Of a DNA stretch of 36,171 nt, positions 1 to 7,885 are shown one piece after another. Below the pieces are notes generated by a model. That model was not told the DNA's origin and searched no databases. It was given only the letters and a program-made list of their open reading frames with translations. Position numbers and translations under genes: made by a program. Numbering within the stretch: position 1 is the first letter of the stretch; each line of letters opens with the position of its first letter. Source of the DNA: Patescibacteria group bacterium (GTDB lineage Bacteria > Patescibacteriota > Patescibacteriia > SCPX01); contig SCPX01000050.1 in assembly GCA_004298615.1 (NCBI GenBank), positions 1 through 36,171 on the forward strand. The letters are read 5' to 3'.

Positions 1-2
1 GC

Positions 3-233
3 AAAAGAGTTAAAAGAATACAGAGGTGGATTGATAAAAACGATGGAAAATACGGTTGTCTTGTTGTGCTGTGGCATAACTCATCTTATGGCCCGTATGA
101 TGTTAAGAGCAAAGAATCCCTTATTCTTATGGAAGACGGCGCATCGTTTTGTCTGTTCTCGCCAATAGCTAAAGAGACAATTGATTCATACACAATTGAT
201 TATCACTTGAAGCAATTGAGAAAACGCAGATAG
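3..233 (+). CDS. C-terminal part of an unidentified protein (5' end outside window)
   Basis: Frame 3 is open from the window edge to a TAG at 231-233 and gives 76 residues of ordinary composition. It starts KRVKRIQRWIDKNDGKYG, has a central hydrophobic/acidic stretch (SLILMEDGASFCLFSP) and ends in a basic tail (KQLRKRR). The other two frames are closed or look unlike protein: frame 1 stops at 171 and frame 2 stops almost at once. I recognise no family. The real start lies upstream of the window, so length and function cannot be judged. It is followed by a short GC-rich palindrome and then the small secreted-protein gene at 318. Confidence 0.5.
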   Translation, partial: KRVKRIQRWIDKNDGKYGCLVVLWHNSSYGPYDVKSKESLILMEDGASFCLFSPIAKETIDSYTIDYHLKQLRKRR

Positions 234-274
234 TGTTGCACTCAATTTAACCTTAACCGGCCAAAGGCCAGAAA

Positions 275-302
275 GTCCGCCTATGCCAAGGCTTCGGCGG
301 AC
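275..302. repeat. GC-rich palindrome just upstream of an SD
   Basis: Seven-base arms GTCCGCC / GGCGGAC enclose a 14-nt centre containing GCCAAGGC. A smaller GGCC-AAA-GGCC palindrome lies just before it (259-269). The 3' arm directly abuts the AAAGGAGG of the next gene. It is not followed by a T-run, so it is not a standard terminator. Similar GCC-n-GGC hairpins occur near 12855 and 35401-35505. Confidence 0.5.
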
Positions 303-317
303 AAAGGAGGTAGTAAA

Positions 318-677
318 ATGAAAAGTCTAAGGATTTTAGCAGTAGCAGTGGTTTTAGCTTTTTTCGCAGTACCAGTTCTTGCGGAAGAGGGACCGAACAC
401 GCTTTTGGGCGCCGGCTTTGAAGAAGTCGGTAAGTACCAGCGTGAAGTGGAATTTCGGAAGGGGTCTGGGTTGCACGGGGAAGAGGCAATCGCATTTCGC
501 GATGCGTTTCTTGAAATCAAGGAACGACTTCCAGAAAAGTCGTATTTTGAGATCGCCCGTTTCCCAGAAGTGTCTCGCTATCATGTGAGGTTTTCGGATG
601 GCCACATATATGTGGCGGCGGGTTCCGGCTCCACCGTTGAGGCCGCATTAAACGACTTGGTCGCCAAGTTTAAATAA
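318..677 (+). CDS. Small secreted protein of unknown function
   Basis: 119 residues. The N-terminus is a clear Sec signal peptide: MKSLRI, a hydrophobic core LAVAVVLAFFAVPVLA, and an Ala cleavage site before EEGPN, giving a mature protein of about 97 residues. The mature part is mixed alpha/beta in character (ISFLEIKERLP-like helix, YHVRFSDGHIYVAAGSGSTVEAALNDL at the end) with no cysteines and no domain that I recognise. The start is fixed by a strong SD (AAAGGAGG at about 303-310, 7 nt before ATG). A hairpin terminator follows at 692. It belongs with the other SD-bearing exported accessory proteins of this window rather than with the SD-less core genes. Function unknown. Confidence 0.75.
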   Translation: MKSLRILAVAVVLAFFAVPVLAEEGPNTLLGAGFEEVGKYQREVEFRKGSGLHGEEAIAFRDAFLEIKERLPEKSYFEIARFPEVSRYHVRFSDGHIYVAAGSGSTVEAALNDLVAKFK

Positions 678-691
678 GGAGGCTATTTCGC

Positions 692-727
692 ATAGGGAGA
701 GCTGATGTTTACGCTCTCCCTATTTTT
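692..727 (+). terminator. Rho-independent terminator after the secreted protein gene
   Basis: Eleven-base-pair stem (ATAGGGAGAGC / GCTCTCCCTAT) with a 10-nt loop, followed by TTTT. An SD-like ATAAGGAGG lies at about 674-682, between the stop codon and this hairpin, with no start codon behind it. Confidence 0.8.
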
Positions 728-750
728 AAAAAAGAAGGGAGGGATACCGA

Positions 751-1008
751 GTGAAATGGATATGGCTTGGCTCATTGCTTGGTTGGGCTATGATTTGTCT
801 GGCGATTTCGCTATATATAGCAAAGTTAGTATCAACAAGCAAGGAAGATGTTTATATCTCGCTGCTTTTTGGAATTGTTTTATTCCTTGCTCCGCTTTGG
901 TATCTGGTAAAGTATTTTTATCAGCGGCGGGAATCCAGAGAAATTAAAAAATATGTGGAATCAATCAGAAATAAAGGCAGTGTTGATGACAACCAAACAA
1001 AGCAATGA
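751..1008 (+). CDS. Small two-helix membrane protein
   Basis: 85 residues starting at GTG, placed by a GGAGGG SD at about 737-742. Two hydrophobic segments are visible: residues about 3-25 (IWLGSLLGWAMICLAISLYIA) and about 37-56 (LLFGIVLFLAPLWYLVKYFY). A charged C-terminal tail (RRESREIKKYVESIRNK) is probably cytoplasmic. No family is recognised. The gene begins only 23 nt after the preceding terminator, so it must be transcribed by read-through or from a promoter within the upstream gene. The zinc-ribbon gene follows after 13 nt and probably shares its transcript. Confidence 0.65.
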   Translation: MKWIWLGSLLGWAMICLAISLYIAKLVSTSKEDVYISLLFGIVLFLAPLWYLVKYFYQRRESREIKKYVESIRNKGSVDDNQTKQ

Positions 1009-1021
1009 AAGGAGAAGACTG

Positions 1022-1231
1022 ATGGAGTGTCCCAAATGTAAAGGCTTAATGGTCCGCGAGAAATTCAGCGATGATAGCTCTTATTCTTTTATCGGGTGGA
1101 GATGCATATCGTGCGGAACGATAAAGGACGAGACTATTGATAAAAATAGAGTAAGTCCGCCGCCTGCAGGGCGTTTTAAATTCAAGCGCCAGCTAAGGAG
1201 GCGTCCTTCCAAGCTTCTCACGGAAGCCTAG
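1022..1231 (+). CDS. Small zinc-ribbon protein
   Basis: 69 residues from an ATG preceded by AAAGGAGA at optimal spacing. The ORF track starts upstream at 953, inside the previous gene, and that start should be ignored. It has two CxxC knuckles, CPKC (residues 3-6) and CISC, about 28 residues apart, which is the usual treble-clef/zinc-ribbon spacing. After the second knuckle comes a basic tail rich in Arg and Lys (FKFKRQLRRRPSKL), suggesting nucleic-acid or ribosome contact. Its partner is unknown. It is the last gene of the short SD-bearing block and is followed by a strong terminator. Confidence 0.65.
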   Translation: MECPKCKGLMVREKFSDDSSYSFIGWRCISCGTIKDETIDKNRVSPPPAGRFKFKRQLRRRPSKLLTEA

Positions 1232-1250
1232 GAATAGCAGATCAACTGAC

Positions 1251-1280
1251 GGGCTTTAGGTAAAACCTAAAGCCCTTTTT
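1251..1280 (+). terminator. Rho-independent terminator before ftsK
   Basis: Perfect 11-bp stem GGGCTTTAGGT / ACCTAAAGCCC with an AAA loop, then TTTTT. It isolates the preceding SD-type genes from ftsK. Confidence 0.9.
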
Positions 1281-1283
1281 ATT

Positions 1284-1311
1284 TTGATTTTTTGTTATTT
1301 TATGGTAGTAT
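1284..1311 (+). promoter_or_regulatory. Candidate ftsK promoter, near-leaderless start
   Basis: TTGATT - 16 nt - TAGTAT, with the -10 ending only 6 nt before the ftsK ATG. Transcription would start at or next to the start codon. No SD is present. Confidence 0.45.
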
Positions 1312-1317
1312 ATTTAA

Positions 1318-3606
1318 ATGGCAAAACGAAAAAATAAAGAAATAAAGGCCGAAGAAAACAAGCCGCGCCGCGCCCTAGGCAATTCAGCGAACTGGCTTCA
1401 TGACATACCTGAAAAAACCAAGCGGGCGGTTTTGGGCATTTTTTTGGCCGCCTTGGGCCTTATTATCTTAATTTTATTTTTCATCCCTCAAGGATTTTTG
1501 GGGTCTTTTTTGGTAAATGTTTTAAAAACATTTTTCGGGTGGGGCAAGATTTTTCTACCCATACTCCTTTTTATTTTAAGCGGATTTGTGCTGATGCAGC
1601 CGTCTTCGGAAGAAGGGAAAAAATCTGTGTTGGCTAAAAGCCAATGGATCGGATTCGCGGTTTTCTTGTTTTCTTTTTTCGGTTTGGTTCATTTGTTCGT
1701 TCCGGCTGAATCAGCGGCCAATGCCTGGGGAGCGGAAGTGGGCGGAGGCTGGATCGGTTTTTTATTGTCTTTTCCTTTGCGCAAGTTGATTGGATTTTGG
1801 GGAGCATTCGTGATTTTGCTGGCTCTGGCGCTTTCGTCCGGCTTAGTGGTCTTTCACGCGTCTTTGAGCGAAGTTAAAGAATTTTTCAATAAAATAATTA
1901 AAAAACCGAAATCGGACGGATTGGAAGAAGCGGCCGATGAAAACGGAAATGAAGAAGAAATGGATGAGGTGGAAGTATTTGTCACTCAAGATATGGACGA
2001 AGAAGAAAAAGAAGACCGGGAAGACGAAGCAATTTCAAATAAAGCATTAAAAAGCGATTTTATCAAAAAGCCGAAAGTCCAACCGGCAATGTTGCCGAGA
2101 AGAATCGGCATTCGGCGCGAGGTTTTATTTCCGACTGATTTACTGTCTACGACTGCCAATACGGCTTCGGGCGGAGATATTGAAGGTTATAAATTGCGCA
2201 TTCAAAAAACTTTGGAAAATTTCGGCATTCAAGTTGAGATGGGCGATGCCAATGTGGGTCCGCGCGTGACTCAATATACGCTAAAGCCCGCCGAAGGAGT
2301 AAAGCTCGCCCAAATTACCGCCTTGTCAAATGATTTGGCGCTAGCTCTAGCCGCACATCCGATCCGCATTGAAGCGCCCATTCCCGGTAAATCTTTAGCC
2401 GGAATTGAAGTACCCAATCACGCCCAAGCGACCGTGAGTCTGCGGGAAATTCTGGAATCAGAATCTTTTAAAAAAAGAAAATCAAATTTGACTATTGCTT
2501 TAGGCAAGGATGTGATGGGCAATCCGTATCTGGCTGATCTGGAAAAAATGCCGCATATGCTGATTGCCGGAGCGACCGGTTCTGGGAAAAGCGTTTGTCT
2601 GAATACTTTGCTTTTATCTTTGATCGCGCAAAATACGCCCGCCGAGTGCCAGCTTCTTTTGGTTGACCCGAAAAGAGTGGAGCTTGTTTCATACAACGGT
2701 ATTCCCCATTTGATAACGCCGGTAATTACCGATGTGCAAAAAACCATCCACGCTTTGCGCTGGGTAGTGGGGGAAATGGATCGCCGATTTGAAACTTTTT
2801 CTCAAAATCAAAGCCGCAATATACAGTCATTTAATGATAATCATCCGGATCAGGCCATACCGTATCTGGTGGTGGCGATTGATGAATTGGCTGATCTGAT
2901 GTCCGTGGCGGCCAAGGAAGTGGAGGGATTGATCGTCCGCTTGGCGCAAATGGCCAGGGCCACGGGCATTCATTTGGTTTTAGCGACACAAAGGCCTTCG
3001 GTGGATGTCTTGACCGGTCTAATCAAAGCCAATATTACCTCCCGCGTCGCTTTCAATGTCGCGTCCGGCACTGATTCGCGCACGATTTTGGATACTTCCG
3101 GAGCGGAAAAACTTCTTGGCAAAGGCGATATGCTTTTCGTGTCAGCCGACCTTTCCAAGCCGAAGAGGCTTCAAGGAGTGTTTGTTTCCGATGAGGACAT
3201 TAACAAAGTAATGCTCCATACGCGCCAAAGCGGCGCGCCGCAGTATCAAAGCGAAGTGGTGGAGGGCCCGGCCAAGTCAACGGCTGAATTTGATTTAGGA
3301 AGTGATGATACGCTTTTGGCGGAAGCGCAGGAAACAGTAGTGCGGGCCGGCAAAGCTTCAGCCTCGCTTTTACAGCGGCGGCTGCGCGTGGGTTATGCCC
3401 GAGCCGCCCGTTTGCTTGATCTTTTGGAAGACAAAGGTATAATCGGCCCGGGAGACGGAGCCAAACCGCGGGAAGTTTTGGTAAGCGCCGAGCAATTTAA
3501 ACATGAAAAACAGGCGGACAAGATATTGGAGGATGACGAGTTTTTGAACGGAAATAATAATGACGATAACATGGAAAGAAAAGATGAGCATGGCGAATTA
3601 AATTGA
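1318..3606 (+). CDS. ftsK: DNA translocase FtsK/SpoIIIE
   Basis: 762 residues. FtsK pumps double-stranded DNA through the closing septum and helps resolve the chromosome terminus. The N-terminal 190 residues hold about four membrane helices. An acidic Glu/Asp-rich linker runs to about residue 245. The FtsK motor follows, with Walker A GATGSGKS (about 418-425), a Walker B region VVAIDELADL and the conserved LATQRPSVDVLTGLIKANI segment. The C-terminal winged-helix gamma domain (about 660-725, RRLRVGYARAARLLDLLEDKGIIG), which reads orientation sequences on DNA, is intact. The linker is short compared with Proteobacterial FtsK, giving a SpoIIIE-like size. No SD precedes the ATG. The next gene overlaps or directly follows the stop codon, so ftsK and the rodZ-like gene are probably cotranscribed. 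Confidence 0.96.
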   Translation: MAKRKNKEIKAEENKPRRALGNSANWLHDIPEKTKRAVLGIFLAALGLIILILFFIPQGFLGSFLVNVLKTFFGWGKIFLPILLFILSGFVLMQPSSEEGKKSVLAKSQWIGFAVFLFSFFGLVHLFVPAESAANAWGAEVGGGWIGFLLSFPLRKLIGFWGAFVILLALALSSGLVVFHASLSEVKEFFNKIIKKPKSDGLEEAADENGNEEEMDEVEVFVTQDMDEEEKEDREDEAISNKALKSDFIKKPKVQPAMLPRRIGIRREVLFPTDLLSTTANTASGGDIEGYKLRIQKTLENFGIQVEMGDANVGPRVTQYTLKPAEGVKLAQITALSNDLALALAAHPIRIEAPIPGKSLAGIEVPNHAQATVSLREILESESFKKRKSNLTIALGKDVMGNPYLADLEKMPHMLIAGATGSGKSVCLNTLLLSLIAQNTPAECQLLLVDPKRVELVSYNGIPHLITPVITDVQKTIHALRWVVGEMDRRFETFSQNQSRNIQSFNDNHPDQAIPYLVVAIDELADLMSVAAKEVEGLIVRLAQMARATGIHLVLATQRPSVDVLTGLIKANITSRVAFNVASGTDSRTILDTSGAEKLLGKGDMLFVSADLSKPKRLQGVFVSDEDINKVMLHTRQSGAPQYQSEVVEGPAKSTAEFDLGSDDTLLAEAQETVVRAGKASASLLQRRLRVGYARAARLLDLLEDKGIIGPGDGAKPREVLVSAEQFKHEKQADKILEDDEFLNGNNNDDNMERKDEHGELN

Positions 3607-3608
3607 TT

Positions 3609-4259
3609 ATGCCTTTCAAACGCCAGTCCATCAGCCATTCCGAGCTTGGTTCTTATTTAAAAGAATTGCGCGAAGTAAAAAATGTTTCATTGGAAGCGGC
3701 CGTCCGTTCTACTGGCATTTCTTTGAAATATATAAAAGCGCTTGAGGCGGAGGATTTTGAAAAGCTTCCCGGATTGGTATACGCAAAAAACTTTTTAAAA
3801 AACTATTTGATTTTTTTGGGCGGCGATATTGAAAAAGGAATGGAAATGCTGAATCCGGCCAAAGCCGCGGCCGATTCCAAAAACAAAAAAAATAAAAGCA
3901 TTGCTCCGAAAGTGATTTTTACGCCGCGGCGCATTGAATTGGGAATCGCTTTGCTGGTGGTACTCGGTTTATTCGGCTATTTTTTTTATGAAGCCAGATT
4001 TTTGTCAGCTTCGCCGAAATTGGAGATTTTCTATCCGTCCGACAATGAGCAGACAGCGGCCCGGACCATTACCGTGGACGGACGCGCCGGAGGCGAGGCT
4101 AAAGTCTTCATAAACCGAGAGGCGGTCTTTGTAAACGCCGACGGAATATTCAAAGAAACCGTGGACTTGCAAAAAGGTTTGAATTTAATTACAATTCAAG
4201 CAGTCAATAAAAAAGGAAAAACCACAATTCTTGAGCGGAGAATATTGGTTCAAGAGTAA
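3609..4259 (+). CDS. RodZ-like helix-turn-helix membrane protein
   Basis: 216 residues from ATG 3609. A TTG at 3603, overlapping the ftsK stop, is an alternative start. The N-terminus is an HTH_25-type domain as in RodZ ([30 protein letters not shown], then [25 protein letters not shown]). A single membrane helix follows at about residues 115-130 ([15 protein letters not shown]), then an extracellular beta-sandwich-like domain ([22 protein letters not shown]...). In bacteria RodZ links MreB to cell-shape control; in Patescibacteria the same architecture is common between ftsK-type genes and recA, but whether it acts on MreB is unknown. The HTH may serve protein contacts rather than DNA binding. 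Confidence 0.85.
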   Translation: MPFKRQSISHSELGSYLKELREVKNVSLEAAVRSTGISLKYIKALEAEDFEKLPGLVYAKNFLKNYLIFLGGDIEKGMEMLNPAKAAADSKNKKNKSIAPKVIFTPRRIELGIALLVVLGLFGYFFYEARFLSASPKLEIFYPSDNEQTAARTITVDGRAGGEAKVFINREAVFVNADGIFKETVDLQKGLNLITIQAVNKKGKTTILERRILVQE

Positions 4260-4299
4260 TTATTATTTTATAGAATTATTAGGAAATTATTTTTATTTT

Positions 4300-5322
4300 A
4301 TGGCAAAAGAACAAAGCAAAACGCAAATTACCAGCAAGCAAAAAGCCGCGGAATTGGCTATGGCCCAGATTCAGGATCGTTTCGGCGAAGGGTCCATAAT
4401 GAAATTGGGCATTGGCGTAAAAACCATGAATGTGGAGACGGTCTCCACCGGCTGTCTTTCTTTGGATTTGGCGCTCGGGGCCGGCGGACTGCCGCGCGGG
4501 AGGATTACCGAAATATACGGCCCGGAATCGTCCGGAAAAACCACTTTGGCGCTGCATGCCGTCGCGGAAGTGCAAAAGCTTGGCGGGATTGCCGCTTTTG
4601 TGGATGCGGAGCACGCGATGGATCCTGAATATGCCAAAAAAATCGGAGTAAAAGTGGAGGATCTTTTGATTTCCCAGCCGGATACGGGCGAGCAAGCTTT
4701 GGAAATAGTGGAGACTTTGGTGCGCTCCGGCGCAATTGATGTAATCGTGATTGATTCGGTGGCGGCTCTCACCCCGAAATCGGAAATAGAGGGAGAGATG
4801 GGAGCAAGCCAAATGGGTGTGCAGGCCAGGCTGATGAGTCATGCTCTTAGAAAGCTCACCGGCATTGTTTCCAAATCCAAAACCATCATTATTTTTATCA
4901 ATCAAATCAGAATGAAAATTGGCGTGATGTTCGGCAATCCGGAAACGACCACGGGCGGCAATGCTTTGAAATTTTACTCTTCTGTCCGGTTGGATATCAG
5001 GCGGAGCGAGCAGCTGAAAAACGGCGATCAGGTAATCGGCAATAAAACAAAGGTGAAAGTGGTGAAAAATAAGATCGCGGCTCCTTTTAGGACATGCGAA
5101 TTTGAGATTATGTATAATGAAGGAATTTCCAAATCCGCGGACATTCTTGACACTGGCACGAATACGGGTATAATACAAAAAAGCGGAAATTCCTACGCGT
5201 TGGACGGAGTAAAAATCGGGGTGGGCCGGGAATCGGCCAAGCAATTTTTGAAAGAACATCCTGAAATGATGAATCAAGTGCGGGAAAAATTGTTGGCGAA
5301 GATGAATGAAGCGAGAGGATAA
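4300..5322 (+). CDS. recA: Recombinase RecA
   Basis: 340 residues from ATG 4300 (MAKEQSKTQ). The track's start at 4231 lies inside the previous gene. RecA forms filaments on single-stranded DNA, catalyses strand exchange and triggers LexA-type cleavage. Visible landmarks are Walker A GPESSGKT (74-81), the [15 protein letters not shown] segment, Walker [11 protein letters not shown], the L1/L2 DNA loop region with [20 protein letters not shown] and [29 protein letters not shown]. The length is normal with a short C-terminus. There is no intein and no recX downstream. No SD is seen; an AGGA lies too far upstream (about 16 nt). A TAGAAT at 4271 could be a -10 in the 40-nt gap after the rodZ-like gene. 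The 3' flank carries a period-7 repeat. Confidence 0.98.
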   Translation: MAKEQSKTQITSKQKAAELAMAQIQDRFGEGSIMKLGIGVKTMNVETVSTGCLSLDLALGAGGLPRGRITEIYGPESSGKTTLALHAVAEVQKLGGIAAFVDAEHAMDPEYAKKIGVKVEDLLISQPDTGEQALEIVETLVRSGAIDVIVIDSVAALTPKSEIEGEMGASQMGVQARLMSHALRKLTGIVSKSKTIIIFINQIRMKIGVMFGNPETTTGGNALKFYSSVRLDIRRSEQLKNGDQVIGNKTKVKVVKNKIAAPFRTCEFEIMYNEGISKSADILDTGTNTGIIQKSGNSYALDGVKIGVGRESAKQFLKEHPEMMNQVREKLLAKMNEARG

Positions 5323-5325
5323 TTT

Positions 5326-5415
5326 AAAATTAAAAGTCCAAAATGCAAAATTGCAGTTTAAAATTTAAAGTTTTTGATAAACTTTGAATTTTGCATTTTG
5401 AATTTTGAACTTGGA
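5326..5415. repeat. Period-7 A/T-rich repeat forming an imperfect palindrome
   Basis: The left arm reads as consecutive heptamers (ATTAAAA GTCCAAA ATGCAAA) and the right arm as AACTTTG AATTTTG CATTTTG AATTTTG AACTTGG, the reverse complement in type. The centre is near TTTTTGATAA. A related copy lies at 31242-31350, sharing the AAATGCAAA...TTGCAGTTTA core. Confidence 0.75.
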
Positions 5416-5455
5416 AAATTTATTATTTCAATTAAAAGTTTAAATTTTCTAATGT

Positions 5456-5731
5456 ATGGATGTAGAACTCAATGAATTATTCGCCGCGGCGCGCGATAAA
5501 ATGGAAACGCAAGGCCTTTTTTCGCGCGAAGCTTATTTTGAATCCATAGACGAAGTTTTGGAAGAATTCCAAAACGACGGCCTGATCACGGACGATGACA
5601 ACACGCCCGAAGTGCGCGAGCAATTGCGCCGCAAATGGGCGGAGCTTGACCAGGACGAAGACATCGCGGTCAAGGAAAAGCTTTCCAAGGACGACGAGGA
5701 GCTTTTGGATCAATATTTGAGCGAAGAATAA
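5456..5731 (+). CDS. Small acidic conserved-type hypothetical protein
   Basis: 91 residues, strongly acidic, helical and free of cysteine. The composition is dominated by Asp/Glu, with segments ELFAAARDKMETQGLFSREAYFESIDEVLEEF and EVREQLRRKWAEL. Position after recA, with no SD, matches the core-gene style. I recognise no named domain; the sequence resembles small acidic helical proteins common in Patescibacteria, but that is an impression only. Codon use resembles recA and ftsK. It ends just before a bidirectional terminator shared with the convergent arginine decarboxylase gene. Confidence 0.7.
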   Translation: MDVELNELFAAARDKMETQGLFSREAYFESIDEVLEEFQNDGLITDDDNTPEVREQLRRKWAELDQDEDIAVKEKLSKDDEELLDQYLSEE

Positions 5732-5783
5732 ACTGCTGGATTACTCGGAAAATTTTAAACGAAAAAAATTATCAGAAAATCAG

Positions 5784-5809
5784 AACAGCCGGCTTATAAG
5801 CCGGCTGTT
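5784..5809. terminator. Bidirectional terminator between convergent genes
   Basis: Perfect 26-nt palindrome AACAGCCGGCTTA / TAAGCCGGCTGTT with T-rich flanks on both strands. It serves the gene at 5456 (+) and the decarboxylase at 5848 (-). Confidence 0.85.
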
Positions 5810-5847
5810 TATAATATTTTGCGCTGATTTGAGCGGAGTTTTGCGAT

Positions 5848-6432
5848 TTACTTGTTGTTTTGATTGTTAACTTCAATTGGCGTTTCGTTTTCCAAAACAA
5901 AAACCGCGGCGGCCAATACTGTCGTCCAAATGCCGTCCTTGTGGCCTTGGGCCGATTGGGTGATATTGGAGGTGGTGATGAATTTGCCGCTCGCCTTGTA
6001 AAGCTTTTCCCGCTCATCCCAGGCCTGGTTTGAATCAAATTCAATGCCTAAAGTGGTGGCGAGCATGGTGGCGGCCAAATCCTCGGCGTATTCTCCGGCG
6101 CGTATTTCCGTGTCGCCGAAAGAATGATGTTCGCTTAGATACCCGTATTGATTACTGTCTTTGGGAATAGCCAAGCCGACCGAAGCGGCGATTAGGCGAT
6201 TCGGCTCATTGGTGGCGTTGCGGCTCATTACGCAAAAGCGGATTGAACCGGCTTTCATGTATTTTACCCCCTCCTCCTTGGAAATTCGTTTGCAGCCCGG
6301 AGGGAATATACTTGAGACCGTCACGAGATTCTGAGTCTCTATGCCGGCATCGCGCAAAGCGAGCTCAAATGATTGCAAATAATCTTTGTGCCGTCCGACT
6401 CCTTTGGTAAAAAATACCTTTTGAGGTATCAT
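5848..6432 (-). CDS. pdaD: Pyruvoyl-dependent arginine decarboxylase
   Basis: 194 residues. The enzyme converts arginine to agmatine and CO2, the first step of one route to polyamines; it can also use up acid. The proenzyme cleaves itself before a serine that becomes the pyruvoyl cofactor. The site is visible as [11 protein letters not shown], with the expected cut between Ser40 and Ser41. The following glycine/alanine-rich core ([20 protein letters not shown]) and the conserved [25 protein letters not shown] end fit the family. Length is close to the usual 160-195. The gene stands alone on its strand with an A/T-rich upstream region and no SD, so polyamine partners must lie elsewhere. Confidence 0.93.
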   Translation of the reverse strand: MIPQKVFFTKGVGRHKDYLQSFELALRDAGIETQNLVTVSSIFPPGCKRISKEEGVKYMKAGSIRFCVMSRNATNEPNRLIAASVGLAIPKDSNQYGYLSEHHSFGDTEIRAGEYAEDLAATMLATTLGIEFDSNQAWDEREKLYKASGKFITTSNITQSAQGHKDGIWTTVLAAAVFVLENETPIEVNNQNNK

Positions 6433-6490
6433 ATTAGTTTTTATTTACGATTAATATTATTAATAATACAAAAATAATATCACATATATG

Positions 6491-6531
6491 TAAAAAATAA
6501 AAGCGCTCCGGCATGCAATCGGAACGCTTTT
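6491..6531 (-). terminator. Terminator of the DEAD-box helicase gene
   Basis: Arms AAAAGCG / CGCTTTT plus TCCG / CGGA around a 9-nt loop. On the minus strand the hairpin is followed by TTTTATTTTTT. Confidence 0.8.
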
Positions 6532-6559
6532 GGAAGATAGAGTAGTTGGATTTCGGCAA

Positions 6560-7798
6560 TTATCGCATTCTTCTTTTGGGAAAAAAAATTCGATTGCCGA
6601 ATTGGCGCGGCGCTATTTTTCGCGGCCGTTCGGAATATTCCGCCTGCTTTGTTTCCGGGCGATGAGCCGGCAATTCCGGCAGAGGTTTGCGCAAAATCAT
6701 TTTGCGCATCAGCCGCTCAATCTTGCGAATTTCCATTTGTTCAAGAGGCGTCGCAAAAGAAATGGCTTTGCCGCTAATGCCTGCCCGGCCCGTGCGGCCG
6801 ATGCGGTGGATATAGTCTTCCGGATTATCCGGCAGATCAAAATTGACGACCACTTCAATCCCGCTCACATCAATGCCGCGCGCCGCAATATCGGTGGCTA
6901 CCAATACCCGATATTTGCCGGATTTGAATCCTTCCAGCGCTTCGCGCCTTTGAAAAAGGGAACGATTGGAATGGATTTCGGCCGTCGCGTGCCGCATCCC
7001 CCGCAAAGAGCTGCAGATTTTTTTCGCCCCGTGTTTGGTGCGGGAAAATACCAAAACGGAACCGTCGTACTCTTGAAGCAATTTTTCAAGCAGCCGGATT
7101 TTGTCTTCTTTCCTGACGATAAAAATTTCCTGTTCCACCAATTCCGCGGCCGTGCCGGCCGGCGCCACCTCTACCCGAATGGGCATTTGCATATTTTGCG
7201 TGGCTAAAGCCAGAATTTCTCTCGGCATAGTGGCGGAAAAAAGCATTGTCTGGCGATTTTTCGGCACAGTTTTTAAAATTTCTTTTACTTGAGGGGCAAA
7301 GCCCATATCAAACATCCGATCCGCTTCATCAAGCACTAAAATTTTTATATTGTTCAATTGTACGATTTTTTGCTTAAGATGGTCTATGAGCCGTCCCGGA
7401 GTGGCGATTATGATGTGCGGATGGCGGCGGATGCGCTGGATCTGCAGATTCATTGAAGCGCCGCCGATCAATACGGCCGTGCGCAGGCCGAAACTTCGCC
7501 CAATTTTTTGAAATGTTTCATCGGCCTGGAGAGCCAATTCCCTGGTGGGCGCGAGGATGAGTCCTTGCCCGGTACCACTCATCAAGCGCTGGATCATCGG
7601 AATGCCGAAAGCCAGAGTCTTCCCCGTGCCGGTTTGCGCGATGCCGATAATGTCTTTTCCTTCAATTCCTGCCGGAATGGATTGATGCTGGATCGGCGTA
7701 GGCGAAGTAAACCGCATGTGTTTTAAGATTTCCAAAATCTTCGGACTGATTCCCAGACCGTCAAATGTCATCGTTTGTTTCTGATGCGTATTATTCAT
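6560..7798 (-). CDS. DEAD-box ATP-dependent RNA helicase (RhlE/DeaD type)
   Basis: 412 residues. It unwinds short RNA duplexes, typically in ribosome assembly, mRNA decay or cold adaptation. All motifs are present in order: Q motif (FTSPTPIQHQSIP, about 30-42), motif I AQTGTGKT (54-61), PTRELALQ, TPGR, DEAD, SAT, the second RecA domain with VFSRTKHGAKK, ATDIAARGIDV and HRIGRTGRAG. The C-terminal extension after the core is short and basic (KPLPELPAHRPETKQAEYSERPRKIAPRQFGNRIFFPKRRMR), suited to RNA binding. A TATAAT -10 lies 32 nt upstream of the ATG. There is no SD. The gene has its own terminator, so it is probably monocistronic. Confidence 0.95.
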   Translation of the reverse strand: MNNTHQKQTMTFDGLGISPKILEILKHMRFTSPTPIQHQSIPAGIEGKDIIGIAQTGTGKTLAFGIPMIQRLMSGTGQGLILAPTRELALQADETFQKIGRSFGLRTAVLIGGASMNLQIQRIRRHPHIIIATPGRLIDHLKQKIVQLNNIKILVLDEADRMFDMGFAPQVKEILKTVPKNRQTMLFSATMPREILALATQNMQMPIRVEVAPAGTAAELVEQEIFIVRKEDKIRLLEKLLQEYDGSVLVFSRTKHGAKKICSSLRGMRHATAEIHSNRSLFQRREALEGFKSGKYRVLVATDIAARGIDVSGIEVVVNFDLPDNPEDYIHRIGRTGRAGISGKAISFATPLEQMEIRKIERLMRKMILRKPLPELPAHRPETKQAEYSERPRKIAPRQFGNRIFFPKRRMR

Positions 7799-7829
7799 AA
7801 TGATGTTTTTTTAAAATTAACTTAACTAA

Positions 7830-7835
7830 ATTATA
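7830..7835 (-). promoter_or_regulatory. -10 element of the helicase gene
   Basis: Consensus TATAAT on the minus strand, giving a leader of about 25 nt. The -35 is weak: TAGCTT at 17-nt spacing. Confidence 0.5.
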
Positions 7836-7885
7836 ACCTATGCCGTGCAAATAAGCTACAATACTACCAAAATTATCCGATAATG

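Noticed and set aside
705-947. 80-residue ORF starting inside the 692-727 hairpin
   Set aside because: It starts within the terminator loop without an SD and overlaps the better supported gene at 751 in another frame.
4279-5277. 332-residue ORF on the minus strand opposite recA
   Set aside because: It is a shadow of recA: rich in His/Arg/Phe, no SD, no family features, while recA in the other frame is certain.
6530-7207. 225-residue plus-strand ORF
   Set aside because: Antisense to the DEAD-box helicase, with Arg/Phe/His-rich composition typical of a shadow frame.
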